Assembly (NCBI RefSeq): GCF_025917685.1
Contig: NZ_CP089518.1
Coordinates: forward strand, 993,001 to 1,057,000
Source of the DNA: Bacillus cereus
Lineage (GTDB): Bacteria; Bacillota; Bacilli; Bacillales; Bacillaceae_G
DNA length: 64,000 nucleotides
Reading direction: 5' to 3'
The position numbers and the translations under genes are program-made. The notes beneath the pieces are model-generated. The model worked only from the letters and a program-made list of their open reading frames with translations. It was not told where the DNA came from and searched no databases. This document shows, in pieces, positions 26,029-34,836 of the stretch; within the stretch, counting starts at the first letter, position 1, and every line of letters starts with the position of its first letter.

Positions 26029-27300
26029 TTGAACAAAAAAGGGGAGCAGTTTTTAAAAGAAGTTACGAACCATATTAAATCAAAAGAAGCGAAGGACTTG
26101 GTGGCAACTGAACTAGACTTTCACTTAAAACAGACGAAGAATATGTGGATGGATAAAGGGTTAAGCGAGGAAATTGCTGAAGATAAGGCTGTTGAGCAAA
26201 TGGGGAGTCCGATTAAACTTGGCCAGGAGCTTAACAAACTACATAAGCCAAAGGTGGATTGGTTTTTAATTGGTTTATTAGTGGTTGCGATGGGGCTAGG
26301 ATTTTTGCCGGTTCTAGCTTTTGGATATATGAATGATTTTCTAATGAATAAGGTGCTATCTGTTATTCTCGGTATTGCAACAGTTGTAGTGATGATGCTA
26401 CTTGATTACCGGAAATTAGAGAGATTAGGGTGGCTGTTTTATACAATTGGTGTACTTATCTTGTTAATATTAAATTGTTTTCCAAACGCTGGGGTGGCTG
26501 GAGAACCGTTAATAAAAATTGGTCCCGTTGCAATTGGCCGTTTAATGGCAGTGCCGTTCTTTTTTCTAGCTTGGGCTTCTTTTTTCAATAATAGTAGGGT
26601 GAAAGTTAGGTATCTTGTGGCTTTGTATTTGTTTTCTCTGTATTTATTCTTAATTGGATCCGCTTTTTCAACAATGTTTATTTATATCGCGATGGTCTTC
26701 GTTATGCTTTGGTGGAGTAAATTAGGAAAGAAAACGGCAGTGATTATTACAGCTGTACCCATTTGCTTATTTATTATTAGGATGTCCTTTTCCCTGGATT
26801 CAGTGAAAAGATACTACTGGCCTACCTTTTTAGCATATATAAATCCAGAGCGTGATGCACGTGGCGCAGGGTTTATGTATATACGTTTAAAAGAGGTAAT
26901 GTCGTCAGCAGGTTGGTTTGGTACAGCTGGAGATACAAAGTTCATCCCTGCTGGAGATACTGATTTTGTATTTGCAAGTTTGACTTACTATTATGGGTAT
27001 TTTCTGGCACTAATTCTTGTGTTCGTTCTTTCTCTTTTTGTGGCAAGGATAGTGGTCATATCTTATAAAATAAATGACCGGTACGGTAAACTGCTTCTCG
27101 TTGGAGGGATGACTCTTTTTGTAGTTCAATTTATTTATAATGTTGGCATGATTCTAGGCCTATTACCGATTGCTGCTATATCCTTACCTTTTATTAGCTA
27201 CGGATTAACGCCGACTGTATTTCATGCGCTTTTAATGGGGATTGTGCTCAGTGTATATCGACGTAAAGATATTTCGTTTAGAATGAGAAAAACACCTTGA
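26029..27300 (+). CDS. FtsW/RodA/SpoVE-family membrane protein with N-terminal HAAS-like domain
   Basis: A 423-residue protein. Residues 1-75 are a soluble helical domain (KDLVATELDFHLKQTKNMWM, IAEDKAVEQMGSPIKLGQEL) of the HAAS type often found beside PadR regulators. About ten membrane helices follow with SEDS-family character (GPVAIGRLMAVPFFFLAWAS; IYNVGMILGLLPIAAISLPF followed by ISYG). SEDS proteins polymerise or transport cell-wall precursors. The canonical FtsW, RodA and SpoVE lack the HAAS part, so this is a specialised paralogue. Start TTG behind GGAGTGAG. Confidence 0.82.
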   Translation: MNKKGEQFLKEVTNHIKSKEAKDLVATELDFHLKQTKNMWMDKGLSEEIAEDKAVEQMGSPIKLGQELNKLHKPKVDWFLIGLLVVAMGLGFLPVLAFGYMNDFLMNKVLSVILGIATVVVMMLLDYRKLERLGWLFYTIGVLILLILNCFPNAGVAGEPLIKIGPVAIGRLMAVPFFFLAWASFFNNSRVKVRYLVALYLFSLYLFLIGSAFSTMFIYIAMVFVMLWWSKLGKKTAVIITAVPICLFIIRMSFSLDSVKRYYWPTFLAYINPERDARGAGFMYIRLKEVMSSAGWFGTAGDTKFIPAGDTDFVFASLTYYYGYFLALILVFVLSLFVARIVVISYKINDRYGKLLLVGGMTLFVVQFIYNVGMILGLLPIAAISLPFISYGLTPTVFHALLMGIVLSVYRRKDISFRMRKTP

Positions 27301-27367
27301 TACTTATATAAGTTGTATATAAAAAAATCATTACTATGATCAAGTACAAACGTAAATAGATAGTAGA

Positions 27368-27396
27368 AGAGGGTTATGATAAATAACCCTCTTTTT
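27368..27396. terminator. Bidirectional terminator
   Basis: AGAGGGTTAT pairs with ATAACCCTCT around GATAA and is followed by TTTTTATG, between convergent genes. Confidence 0.8.
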
Positions 27397-27400
27397 ATGT

Positions 27401-27964
27401 TTAAATAAGCGAACTGGCTTTAATAGAAGTACATAATTCAGAACGAGAAATTGATTCAGCTAGCTGCTGTAAATAGGAGTATTCTTCCGTATTTTTTTCG
27501 GAAGTGTTAGGATCCAATAAAGGTGAAGAAAGAAGTACATCAATCGTAAGTATGTCTGCATCATGAGAAATGATGTTATACCCTGCAAATACAGGTCGTT
27601 TTAAGTCTTTTACTTTTTGAATCATCTGATGGAATTTCGTAACACTTATATTGATTTGTGCTAATGGAAAGCATTTTTGGGTAGGATTCTCGATGGTCTT
27701 TCTAATTTTATAATCGTATACGTAATAGTATTTCTCTTGCTGCTCAAGTGTTTGCAACTCTTTCGTTAATAAGTGGTATTTGTCTGTAAGTCCAGTTGTG
27801 AGTGCATCATGTTCTTCGCCAACTAATAATGTGAAAGGTCTTGGTGATGAGATTTTGAGAGGGCGGATGTTTAGGTCGGTAAAAGTAGGATTAGATTGTA
27901 AAATGGTATGTAATTTTTCGGTAGGAAACACGCCGTCATAAATAGCAATAAAATAATGGTTCAT
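27401..27964 (-). CDS. Hypothetical protein
   Basis: A 187-residue, probably cytosolic protein (MNHYFIAIYDGVFPTEKLHT...). It has no signal peptide, membrane segment or cysteine cluster. AAGGAGTGACAAG precedes the ATG on the minus strand. I do not recognise the family. Its codon use is like the neighbours. It lies in the same direction as helD but behind that gene's terminator, so it is probably transcribed alone. Confidence 0.6.
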   Translation of the reverse strand: MNHYFIAIYDGVFPTEKLHTILQSNPTFTDLNIRPLKISSPRPFTLLVGEEHDALTTGLTDKYHLLTKELQTLEQQEKYYYVYDYKIRKTIENPTQKCFPLAQINISVTKFHQMIQKVKDLKRPVFAGYNIISHDADILTIDVLLSSPLLDPNTSEKNTEEYSYLQQLAESISRSELCTSIKASSLI

Positions 27965-28030
27965 CTTGTCACTCCTTAGCTTTTTATAAAATGATATATT
28001 CTATTTTTAAGGTGTAAATCCTGCATAAAA

Positions 28031-28061
28031 AAGAAACACCTTGAATCATCAAGGTGTTTTC
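28031..28061 (-). terminator. Terminator of helD overlapping its stop codon
   Basis: AAACACCTTGA pairs with TCAAGGTGTTT; on the minus strand it is followed by CTTTTTT. The TGA of helD lies within the stem. Confidence 0.8.
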
Positions 28062-30385
28062 GTTATAAGTTCAAAACTCTCCGAATCAGCCCCAAGTACA
28101 AAAGGACTAACTTCGCCGACGCTATAAAGCTGCAATTCATGCATCGCGCGCGTACAAGCAGTGTAGAACAATCTACACAAGCTTTCATCACTGTACACAT
28201 CTTTAGAAGCATCGTAAATAATAACAGCATCAAATTCGATACCCTTTGCTAAATAAGCAGGGATAACGACGATGCCTTGCTCATACTCGGCTGAGTTACT
28301 TTTCACAAGTTTAATATTCTCGATATGACTGAGTGCCTCGTAGGCAGCGGCACTTTCAGCTGCGGATTGACATATAATTGCGATCGTATTGTGCTGTTGT
28401 TTTTGTAGTTCAGCAACTTTGGCAGTAATACGGTCGTGCAGTTCGCTGAAATTAGACACTTTCGTCACTGTAGGTTTCTCACCGTCACGTTCAAAGGCAT
28501 GAATGTTATTGCCTTCCGGTACGAGAGCACGTGTAAATTCAATAATCGGTTTTGTTGAGCGATAGCTACGAGTTAGGTTGATACCGTTCGTTTCATCTGG
28601 TCCGTATAAGCTAGTAAGTGTATTGAAATTCACTGCTTCACTCGCATGGGCAAATATCGCTTGGTTAAAGTCCCCGAGTACAGTCATTCTTGCAGCAGGG
28701 AAGAGACGTTTTAAAAACTCGAACTGAAACGGCGAATAATCTTGTGCTTCATCTACGAGTACGTGTTTAATCGATCTATTCGTTTGGAAGCCTTCAATTA
28801 ACTCTTTTAAAAGTAAAAATGGAGTCGCATCCTCGTAATATAGTTTTCCTTCATCGAGCATGTTCACTGTTAATGAGCAAATATCATCCCATTCTTTCGG
28901 TTTTTCTCCAGTAACCAATGATGCATCTGTGAAGAGTTGTTTATATATTCCCGTGAAATTGATGAAGCGTAGTGTTTGAACACCTTTACGAAGCGGCTTC
29001 AATTTTTTGCGGACGATCATACGTCCAAGTACTTTCGTTTCTTGCTCATAATCATTAAAGGAGTTGTCGTCAAACTCTCCTTTTTTCTGTAAGTATTTAT
29101 AAGCTTTTTGATATTCATCTTTACTAAGTAGTTCAATTTCTTCTTCTACCCAAGGTTTTTTTAGTTCTGCCTTTTCGATTGCATCTATTTGTTTATTTAG
29201 CCAATCCGTTAACTTTTCAATTCGATTATGGAAACGGAGGGAGGAGTCGGTATTGTAAAATTGCTCTGCGATTTCTTTAGCAGAGGCAATCAGTTTTCCT
29301 CTAAATTTCATTCCTCTAAATAGCATGCCTGAAGATTCAAGAGATTGTCTGTACGCTCTAATCATTTCGAAAAATTGAGTAGATGCTTTAAATCGAATGC
29401 TAGCATTTCTCGTTTTATAGATAGGGCTATTCGTTTCAGTTAACATATATTCTAATTGCTCATAAGGATCTTCAACGTCAAATGACTTGCTTAGTCTATG
29501 GTTTAAATATTCTTGGAATGTAACTTGCTGCATATTTTCTTCACCGAGTTCAGGTAGTACGTTAGAAACGTAGCTATTGAACATAGAGTTAGGGGAGAAG
29601 AGAATAATTTGATCTGCTTTTAACCATTCGCGATATTTATATAGTAAGTAGGCGATTCGTTGCAGGGCAGCTGACGTTTTCCCGCTACCAGCAGCTCCTT
29701 GCACGATAAGTAGTCGACCTTCATCGTGACGGATAATTTCATTTTGCTCGCGCTGGATAGTAGCAACAATACTTTGCATATGTTTGTTTGTACCTTTTCC
29801 GAGCGCTTGTTGCAGGATTTCATCGCCGATTGTAAGGCTCGTATCGAACATAGAATCAATCTCGCCATTTTGAATAATGTACTGTAATTTCTTCTCCACA
29901 TTACCGTGGATTACGCCTCCTGGTGTACTGTATTCAGCCGGTCCTGGTGGATAATCGTAGTAAACACTCGAAATGGGTGCGCGCCAGTCATATATAAGAA
30001 AGTTTTCTCCGCTTGCATCAGTAAGTGTGGCTACGCCGATGTAAATTTGATCCGCAGCAGATTCTCCTTCTTCTTTGAAATCAATTCGCCCAAAGTAAGG
30101 TGCTTTATGCATGCGTCTTAATGCGGCAAGTCGATTAAAGGTGTGCTTATGGGTAATTTGTGTGACAGCTAGTGACTGAGCTTGTTGTCTTAAGTTGATA
30201 ACTGTTTCAAGATAATCATCAAAAGTATCAGTATTCACTTTAACGTCATCCCAAAAATGTTTACGAATATTGATTACTTCTGCCCGGCGTCTGCCAGTTT
30301 CGTTTTCCAGTTTATCAATTTGCTCCGTAATCGTTTCTATTACGGTATCCAATCGTTTTTGCTCTAAATCAAGTTTTTTGTTCAT
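28049..30385 (-). CDS. helD: RNA polymerase recycling ATPase HelD
   Basis: A 778-residue superfamily 1 helicase-like protein. The N-terminal coiled coil (residues 1-90) is typical for HelD, which uses it to pry open RNA polymerase. Motifs: Walker A VQGAAGSGKTSAALQR, Walker B LVDEAQDYSPFQ, motif III GDFNQAIF, motif IV NLTRSYRST, and the C-terminal block KGIEFDAVIIYDASK. HelD releases stalled or idle RNA polymerase from nucleic acid. AAAGGAGCG precedes the ATG. A divergent promoter for a candidate small RNA lies just upstream. Confidence 0.9.
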   Translation of the reverse strand: MNKKLDLEQKRLDTVIETITEQIDKLENETGRRRAEVINIRKHFWDDVKVNTDTFDDYLETVINLRQQAQSLAVTQITHKHTFNRLAALRRMHKAPYFGRIDFKEEGESAADQIYIGVATLTDASGENFLIYDWRAPISSVYYDYPPGPAEYSTPGGVIHGNVEKKLQYIIQNGEIDSMFDTSLTIGDEILQQALGKGTNKHMQSIVATIQREQNEIIRHDEGRLLIVQGAAGSGKTSAALQRIAYLLYKYREWLKADQIILFSPNSMFNSYVSNVLPELGEENMQQVTFQEYLNHRLSKSFDVEDPYEQLEYMLTETNSPIYKTRNASIRFKASTQFFEMIRAYRQSLESSGMLFRGMKFRGKLIASAKEIAEQFYNTDSSLRFHNRIEKLTDWLNKQIDAIEKAELKKPWVEEEIELLSKDEYQKAYKYLQKKGEFDDNSFNDYEQETKVLGRMIVRKKLKPLRKGVQTLRFINFTGIYKQLFTDASLVTGEKPKEWDDICSLTVNMLDEGKLYYEDATPFLLLKELIEGFQTNRSIKHVLVDEAQDYSPFQFEFLKRLFPAARMTVLGDFNQAIFAHASEAVNFNTLTSLYGPDETNGINLTRSYRSTKPIIEFTRALVPEGNNIHAFERDGEKPTVTKVSNFSELHDRITAKVAELQKQQHNTIAIICQSAAESAAAYEALSHIENIKLVKSNSAEYEQGIVVIPAYLAKGIEFDAVIIYDASKDVYSDESLCRLFYTACTRAMHELQLYSVGEVSPFVLGADSESFELITKTP

Positions 30386-30419
30386 ACGTAAGCGCTCCTT
30401 TAAAAGTGAAAAATAGAGG

Positions 30420-30448
30420 TTGACTGAAGATGTGTTTTGGTGTACAAT
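30420..30448 (+). promoter_or_regulatory. Sigma-A promoter of a candidate small RNA
   Basis: TTGACT and TACAAT are exactly 17 nt apart, each with one mismatch to consensus. The promoter faces away from helD into a gene-free stretch that ends in a terminator. Confidence 0.7.
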
Positions 30449-30454
30449 TAAGAT

Positions 30455-30580
30455 ACGGATAAATACATTCTGTTGTTTTTAGCGAATGCGTTTCTGTACT
30501 AATTTAACATAGTTTTTTAATTTAATCAATAATGATGAGATAAACCTTGGTTTCGTGTTGAGCGAATCAAGGTTTTTTTG
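30455..30580 (+). ncRNA. Candidate small RNA between helD and prsA
   Basis: A transcript of ~125 nt would start 7 nt after the TACAAT box and end at the hairpin AAACCTTGG...CAAGGTTT (30542-30575, with an inner TCG/CGA pairing) followed by a T run. It holds no ORF with a ribosome binding site. The region is bounded by the divergent helD and the convergent end of prsA, so neither gene explains the promoter-terminator pair. I recognise no known RNA family. Confidence 0.5.
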
Positions 30581-30627
30581 TTTTTCTTTAAGAGGGGACT
30601 GCAAGCATTGTCAGTTTTTGTCGGTAA

Positions 30628-30750
30628 GTCGATATATTTCGAAAATCGCCGATATAATTAGAGTTACGGTCGATATAATTGAAAAATCGCCGATATAATT
30701 GGAGTTACGGTCGATATAATTGAAAAATCGCTGATATAAATAGATCTATA
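30628..30750. repeat. Three tandem 41-bp repeats of the GATATAAT type
   Basis: Units starting at 30628, 30669 and 30710 follow the pattern GTCGATATAATTGAAAAATC, GCCGATATAATTGGAGTTAC, G. The third unit is diverged at its end. The same sequence family recurs with a 40-bp period at 57328-57420. No ORF is present. Confidence 0.75.
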
Positions 30751-30830
30751 GTTGATCGATTTGAAGAACCAATCGCATAATTTCATTTACCGAATCTGGA
30801 TGTAACGTATCGCGAAGAGAGAACATACAA

Positions 30831-30858
30831 AAAAGCTCGGGCTAAGCCCGAGCTTTTC
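30831..30858 (-). terminator. Terminator of prsA
   Basis: AAAAGCTCGGGC pairs with GCCCGAGCTTTT around TTA; on the minus strand it is followed by TTTGTATG. Confidence 0.85.
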
Positions 30859-30859
30859 A

Positions 30860-31732
30860 TTATTTCTTTGCGTCTTTTTTAGCGTCAGCTTTTGGTTCTT
30901 CGAAAAGATCTTTCAAATCTTTGTCGTCAACTTTTACGTCAGCTTTTTTGATTTCTTTCATCATAAGATCGTTCATAAATTGAGCGTCTTGTGATTTTTC
31001 TTGAACTACTTCTTTTTTGATGTCAGCTTTTGCTTGATCGAAAGTTTTGTCAGCATGAGTATCAGTTACTTTAATGATATGGTAACCATGTTGTGTTTTT
31101 ACTGGCTCACTTACTTCGTCTTTTTTCAGCTTACGAGCAGCTTCATCGAATTCTTTAACCATTTTATCTGGTCCGAAGAATCCTAAGTCGCCACCTTTTT
31201 CTTTTGAACCTGGATCTTCAGAGTACTTTTTCGCTAACTCTTCGAAAGATTTACCTTGTGCAAGTTCTTCTTTCACTTTTTTAGCAGTCTCTTCATCTTT
31301 TACAAGAATATGGCTTGCTTTAATTTCTTGCTTATAGTCTTCATATTTTGCTTGTAAGTCTTTATCAGTGATTGCTTTTGCAATTGCTTGTTCTTGAGCT
31401 AATGAAGCGCGAACACCGTTTTTAACTGTTTCTTCTTTAAGGCCTTGTTGTTTCAATAGTGTATCGAATTGATCACCGACTTGCTTTTTCATTTCATCGT
31501 ACTTTTTGTCTACTTCTTTGTCATCGACTTTGTAGTTTTTGATAAGTACTTTTTCCATAACCATGTTATTTAGTACTTGTTTACCAGCTTGTGTCTTCAT
31601 TTGATTGTAGAACTCTTCTTTAGTGATGTCACCAGCTTTAGATGTAACAATTTTGTCTGATGATGATGATGTTCCACATGCTGATAATGCGATTACACTT
31701 GTTGCGGCTAAGGCAAGCATAGCTTTCTTCAT
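30860..31732 (-). CDS. prsA: Foldase lipoprotein PrsA
   Basis: A 290-residue extracytoplasmic peptidyl-prolyl isomerase. The lipobox is LSAC, with lipidated C19. The parvulin domain spans about 133-225 ([52 protein letters not shown]). The ends are lysine-rich and helical. PrsA helps exported proteins fold outside the membrane. GGAGTG precedes the ATG on the minus strand. The B. cereus group carries several prsA paralogues; which one this is cannot be told here. Confidence 0.9.
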   Translation of the reverse strand: MKKAMLALAATSVIALSACGTSSSSDKIVTSKAGDITKEEFYNQMKTQAGKQVLNNMVMEKVLIKNYKVDDKEVDKKYDEMKKQVGDQFDTLLKQQGLKEETVKNGVRASLAQEQAIAKAITDKDLQAKYEDYKQEIKASHILVKDEETAKKVKEELAQGKSFEELAKKYSEDPGSKEKGGDLGFFGPDKMVKEFDEAARKLKKDEVSEPVKTQHGYHIIKVTDTHADKTFDQAKADIKKEVVQEKSQDAQFMNDLMMKEIKKADVKVDDKDLKDLFEEPKADAKKDAKK

Positions 31733-32060
31733 TCAATAAACACTCCTACTATTATGTATTTTTAATTTATCCCATACAAATGAAGAAACGCCTTATGATA
31801 GGTTATTTTCGTTCATAAGAACCCGATTAAGTCTCACTGATGTCTTTGCTTTTTTTATATGTAAAAGCACGCTTAACAGGGCTTAGCGAGGCTTTGGGAT
31901 AAAGTTTAGATGCGTGTCGTTTATTTCATAGTATAAGCAATATGTACAAAATTTAATATATCATATTTCGACTCGTTTTCCTATTGATAAAGAAATTTTA
32001 ACCAGTTTGTGTCAGATTTTGAAGGGGTACCACATTGGGCGCATGCTGCATATACAGAAA
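31733..32060. other. prsA upstream region
   Basis: About 330 gene-free bases. It must contain the prsA promoter on the minus strand. GCGTGCTTTTACATAT and CGCTAAGCC-type segments around 31850-31900 give weak hairpins. I see no T-box, riboswitch or clear operator. Confidence 0.25.
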
Positions 32061-32077
32061 AGAGGAGGGGATGGGGG

Positions 32078-32149
32078 ATGAATTCTCAACTTATTTTATT
32101 ACTTGTACTGTTTATTTTATTGGTTATAGTAGGTATAATTTGCTTATAG
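32078..32149 (+). CDS. YjcZ-type small membrane peptide
   Basis: A 23-residue peptide, MNSQLILLLVLFILLVIVGI and ICL. AGGAGGGG lies 8 nt before the ATG. The hydrophobic run LLVLFILLVIVG is the signature of the small YjcZ-like sporulation peptides of Bacillus. It would be a single membrane helix. The gene is too short for most gene finders. Confidence 0.6.
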   Translation: MNSQLILLLVLFILLVIVGIICL

Positions 32150-32155
32150 AGGAAA

Positions 32156-32184
32156 AAAATGAGGAAGGGGCTTTCCTTCCTCAC
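32156..32184. terminator. Hairpin between the peptide gene and the 64-aa gene
   Basis: GAGGAAGG pairs with CCTTCCTC around GGCTTT; the minus-strand side is followed by ATTTTTTTCC. It includes the stop region of the minus-strand gene. Confidence 0.7.
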
Positions 32185-32375
32185 TTTCCATGAAATATAA
32201 TTTCTACATAACTAGAAATTAATAGAATGGTAATACATACATTAATAACTCGAAAGACACCTGGCTGGCGGCTCGCAGATATTTGTTTTCGCTCACACAG
32301 TGTATGTGTCATGAAATTCGTGTAAAATATAACAAGAAGTGCAAATGCGACAAAAACAACGGTTATAAGAGTCAT
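32181..32375 (-). CDS. Small two-helix membrane protein
   Basis: A 64-residue protein with two hydrophobic helices (ITVVFVAFALLVIFYTNF; VINVCITILLISSYVEII) joined by a basic loop (CERKQISASRQ). AAAAGGAGGTCTC precedes the ATG on the minus strand. I do not recognise the family. Confidence 0.6.
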   Translation of the reverse strand: MTLITVVFVAFALLVIFYTNFMTHTLCERKQISASRQPGVFRVINVCITILLISSYVEIIFHGK

Positions 32376-32493
32376 GAGGCGAGACCTCCTTTTGGCTAAA
32401 ATACATATACTTTATATATTGTATCATACGATATTTTGTTCGTGTTACAAAATTCAGAAATAGAAGACTTTGTGTTAGGAAGTGAGGGAGAAA

Positions 32494-32829
32494 ATGGACG
32501 TTGTAAGAAGACTAGAACAAGCTGAATATTACGTAGACCTACTATTTAAAATGATTGATGAAGAAAAGTGTCCATTTTATTCTTTAATCATAAAGAAAAA
32601 AGCTCGTAAAAAAGATATTGAACGTATACTAAATCTTTGTGAAAAGCTGAACGAACAATACGTAAAGGAGAAAGCGGAAGGCTTTCTATTGTTCGATGCG
32701 CTGTTAGATCAATTTGAAAAAGCGCTTCCACATCAGCTCGAAGTAAACGAAACTGCGGAAGCGCTAGTAAAACAAGGCTTATTTGTGCCACTTATGAATG
32801 AATTTTTACGCATGATTGCGAAAAGATAA
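32494..32829 (+). CDS. DUF1878 family protein (YhaI-like)
   Basis: About 111 residues (MDVVRRLEQAEYYVDLLFKM...). The pattern EYYVDLLFKMIDEEKCPFYS matches DUF1878, whose B. subtilis member YhaI lies beside hpr as here. It is helical with no catalytic motif, and the function is unknown. The start is uncertain: ATG 32494 follows GAGGGAG closely, and an in-frame GTG at 32482 would add four residues. It converges on hpr. Confidence 0.72.
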   Translation: MDVVRRLEQAEYYVDLLFKMIDEEKCPFYSLIIKKKARKKDIERILNLCEKLNEQYVKEKAEGFLLFDALLDQFEKALPHQLEVNETAEALVKQGLFVPLMNEFLRMIAKR

Positions 32830-32834
32830 AAAGA

Positions 32835-33392
32835 TTATTTTTTAACTAATTTTTGATCGGACTCCGTAAAGTTCTCCTCAATATTCTCTAATGATTTCTC
32901 AAAAATATCGATGAAGTCTTGTCCGTAAATATTACGCAGGATTGCGATAAGTTCGATATTTTCTGGGAACTTACCGTAAAAATTACGAAGAGCAAGTGCC
33001 CCATTAAACACAGAATTATTTTCAGGATCATACTCCTCCATTAAGCGAAGTAGTAATTCTTCCCCTTTGTCTGTAATTTCAATGTACGTATTTCGTTTAT
33101 CATCTTCTTTTTTCGAGAATACAAGATAGCCGCGTTCTTCTAGCTTTTTAGAGAAGTTAAACGCCGTTGATACGTGCATAACTCCAAACTTAGCAATCTC
33201 AGAAATAGAAGCCCCTTTTAAATGATAAGCGATTGATAAAATGTGATGCTCATTAATGTTCAAATCGTAAGGTTTAATCCACTGTTGCCAATCTTTCTCT
33301 ACGCACTTCCATAACGCTTTTGATAATTGAGCAATGCGTTGGCTGAAAATCATCGCTTCTTTTACCGAGTAATCTTTTTCTCCACTTTTCAT
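32835..33392 (-). CDS. hpr: MarR-family transition-state regulator Hpr (ScoC)
   Basis: A 185-residue MarR-type regulator. The winged helix spans about 50-115 ([40 protein letters not shown], wing [20 protein letters not shown]). In B. subtilis Hpr/ScoC represses protease and sporulation genes during the transition phase. Synteny with yhaI-like, yhaH, hit and ecsA supports the call. It ends 5 nt from the convergent yhaI-like gene with no separate terminator visible. Confidence 0.9.
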   Translation of the reverse strand: MKSGEKDYSVKEAMIFSQRIAQLSKALWKCVEKDWQQWIKPYDLNINEHHILSIAYHLKGASISEIAKFGVMHVSTAFNFSKKLEERGYLVFSKKEDDKRNTYIEITDKGEELLLRLMEEYDPENNSVFNGALALRNFYGKFPENIELIAILRNIYGQDFIDIFEKSLENIEENFTESDQKLVKK

Positions 33393-33603
33393 TTACTCAC
33401 CCACTTTAACATTCTTTTTCATTACTATCTATTATGCCAGTAAAATAAAAATTAATAAAGTCTTTTTGTGAGAATTGTGAAAATTTTTTGGAAAAATGAC
33501 ATTCTATACAAATCATGCATAACTATGGAAGCGTTTTATGAGTCAAGAATACATGTGTTGTCCATACATGTTAAGGGATAACAGATATTGTAAATGCATA
33601 AAA

Positions 33604-33633
33604 ACACGGCATATCTATGTGATATGCCGTGTC
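33604..33633 (-). terminator. Terminator of yhaH
   Basis: ACACGGCATAT pairs with ATATGCCGTGT; on the minus strand it is followed by TTTTATGC. Confidence 0.75.
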
Positions 33634-33690
33634 AAGGTCAATTCGTATAAAAAATATTTGTTATATGCAAAAAACTAAGCAGGAATATGT

Positions 33691-34053
33691 TTACGCTTTT
33701 TCTGGAACGGCTTCTTGTAGTTTCTCAATTGACTTTTGAATGTCTAAAATTTCTTTTTCAATATGTCGTTTGTTTTGAGAAATATCTTGTTTCCAGTTAG
33801 AAAGCGTGTCTTGCATATCGTCTTTTAGTTCTTGAAATACTTCTTTACCTTCTGAAGCAGTTTCAACGATTTGGCGCTTTAACAACTTCGTATCAGCTGT
33901 AATATCAGCTAATGTCTTTTTAATATCAGTTCCTTTTTCTTTCAGCTTACCGCGCATGGCTTTACCAGAAGAAGGAGTTGAGAAAAGAACGGCTAGTCCA
34001 GCAACTGCTCCGCCGCAAAGTACACCTGTAATAAAGGATTTAGCTTTTGACAT
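33691..34053 (-). CDS. yhaH: YtxH-domain protein YhaH
   Basis: A 120-residue protein. The N-terminal hydrophobic segment (FITGVLCGGAVAGLAVLFST) leads into the PSSGKAMRGKLKEK block of YtxH-domain stress proteins, followed by a long charged coiled coil. The ATG at 34053 was chosen because AAGGAGG lies ~9 nt before it; an 18-codon longer frame starts upstream of that site. Position between hpr and hit matches B. subtilis. Confidence 0.82.
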   Translation of the reverse strand: MSKAKSFITGVLCGGAVAGLAVLFSTPSSGKAMRGKLKEKGTDIKKTLADITADTKLLKRQIVETASEGKEVFQELKDDMQDTLSNWKQDISQNKRHIEKEILDIQKSIEKLQEAVPEKA

Positions 34054-34189
34054 AAAAGGAAACCTCCTTATTTTTCGTTCGTATTCATGATGTATAAAAC
34101 TGTGCATATCTTTAAAACAAGGGGAAGAAAAGTGAACTTTTCTCTCTTGTACGTGCTATGCACAAAAAATCATATCCCCGGCATTTTTT

Positions 34190-34236
34190 GTGAAGAAACA
34201 AGCCATGCAATATATGCCGGAGGGAAGGCTTGTTAT
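34190..34236 (-). terminator. Hairpin after hit
   Basis: On the minus strand ACAAGCC pairs with GGCTTGT around a 22-nt loop, followed by TTCTTC. A weaker GGCAT/ATGCC pairing overlaps it. Confidence 0.5.
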
Positions 34237-34260
34237 GTATTACTTCTTATTATAGTGGCA

Positions 34261-34695
34261 CTATTTCACACTATTTGCAATTGTACTTGCGATGTTTTGT
34301 AAATTTTCCATAGTGTATTCATTTTGGTGTGATTTCCAGACAGCACCGAAACCATCGTTTTCACCGTAGCGTGGAATTAAATGAAGGTGGAAGTGGAATA
34401 CAGTTTGTCCAGCTTTCTCGCCGTTATTGTTAAGCAAGTTGAAGCCAACTGGATTAAATTCTGCTTTCATTGCATTTGCGATTTTTGGAACGACAGCAAA
34501 AATATGTGATGCGATTTCTGGCGTTAACGCAAAAATGTCTTGTTTGTGAACTTTTGGAATAACAAGAGTATGTCCTTTTGTTACTTGACTAATATCTAAA
34601 AATGCAAGCACATGTTCATCTTCGTATACTTTTGAACAAGGGATTTGCCCGTCAATAATTTTACAAAAAATACAATTGTCCGCTGTATGATTCAT
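34261..34695 (-). CDS. hit: HIT-family nucleotide hydrolase Hit
   Basis: A 144-residue histidine-triad protein. The triad is HFHLHLIPR near residue 98-106, and the N-terminal zinc/fold motif is CIFCKIIDGQIPC. These enzymes cleave nucleoside phosphoramidates or dinucleotides. The ATG at 34695 lies 8 nt after AAAGGA; an ATG three codons upstream overlaps the ribosome binding site, and the longer frame is unlikely. It is divergent from the ecs operon, as in B. subtilis. Confidence 0.9.
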   Translation of the reverse strand: MNHTADNCIFCKIIDGQIPCSKVYEDEHVLAFLDISQVTKGHTLVIPKVHKQDIFALTPEIASHIFAVVPKIANAMKAEFNPVGFNLLNNNGEKAGQTVFHFHLHLIPRYGENDGFGAVWKSHQNEYTMENLQNIASTIANSVK

Positions 34696-34761
34696 CGATC
34701 TCATCCTTTCAAATAGCCTTAGCCGTATTTTACCATAATTACATAGGAGAACAAACACGAA

Positions 34762-34791
34762 AAACAGGAAGCTGACTCAGCTTCCTGTTTT
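34762..34791. terminator. Strong hairpin upstream of hit
   Basis: AACAGGAAGCTGA pairs with TCAGCTTCCTGTT, with A/T runs on both sides. No annotated gene ends here. It may insulate hit from transcription arriving from the repeat region to the right. Confidence 0.6.
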
Positions 34792-34836
34792 CTGAAGAGG
34801 GATTGAAAAAGCATTTTTTATAATTTACGGTTCGCA

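Noticed and set aside
31850..31930. Possible T-box or riboswitch upstream of prsA
   Set aside because: Weak hairpins only; no T-box sequence, no terminator-antiterminator pair and no known riboswitch core.
34087..34302. 71-aa plus-strand ORF over the hit-yhaH gap
   Set aside because: It has no ribosome binding site, overlaps the end of hit, and the sequence is better explained by the terminator hairpin of hit.
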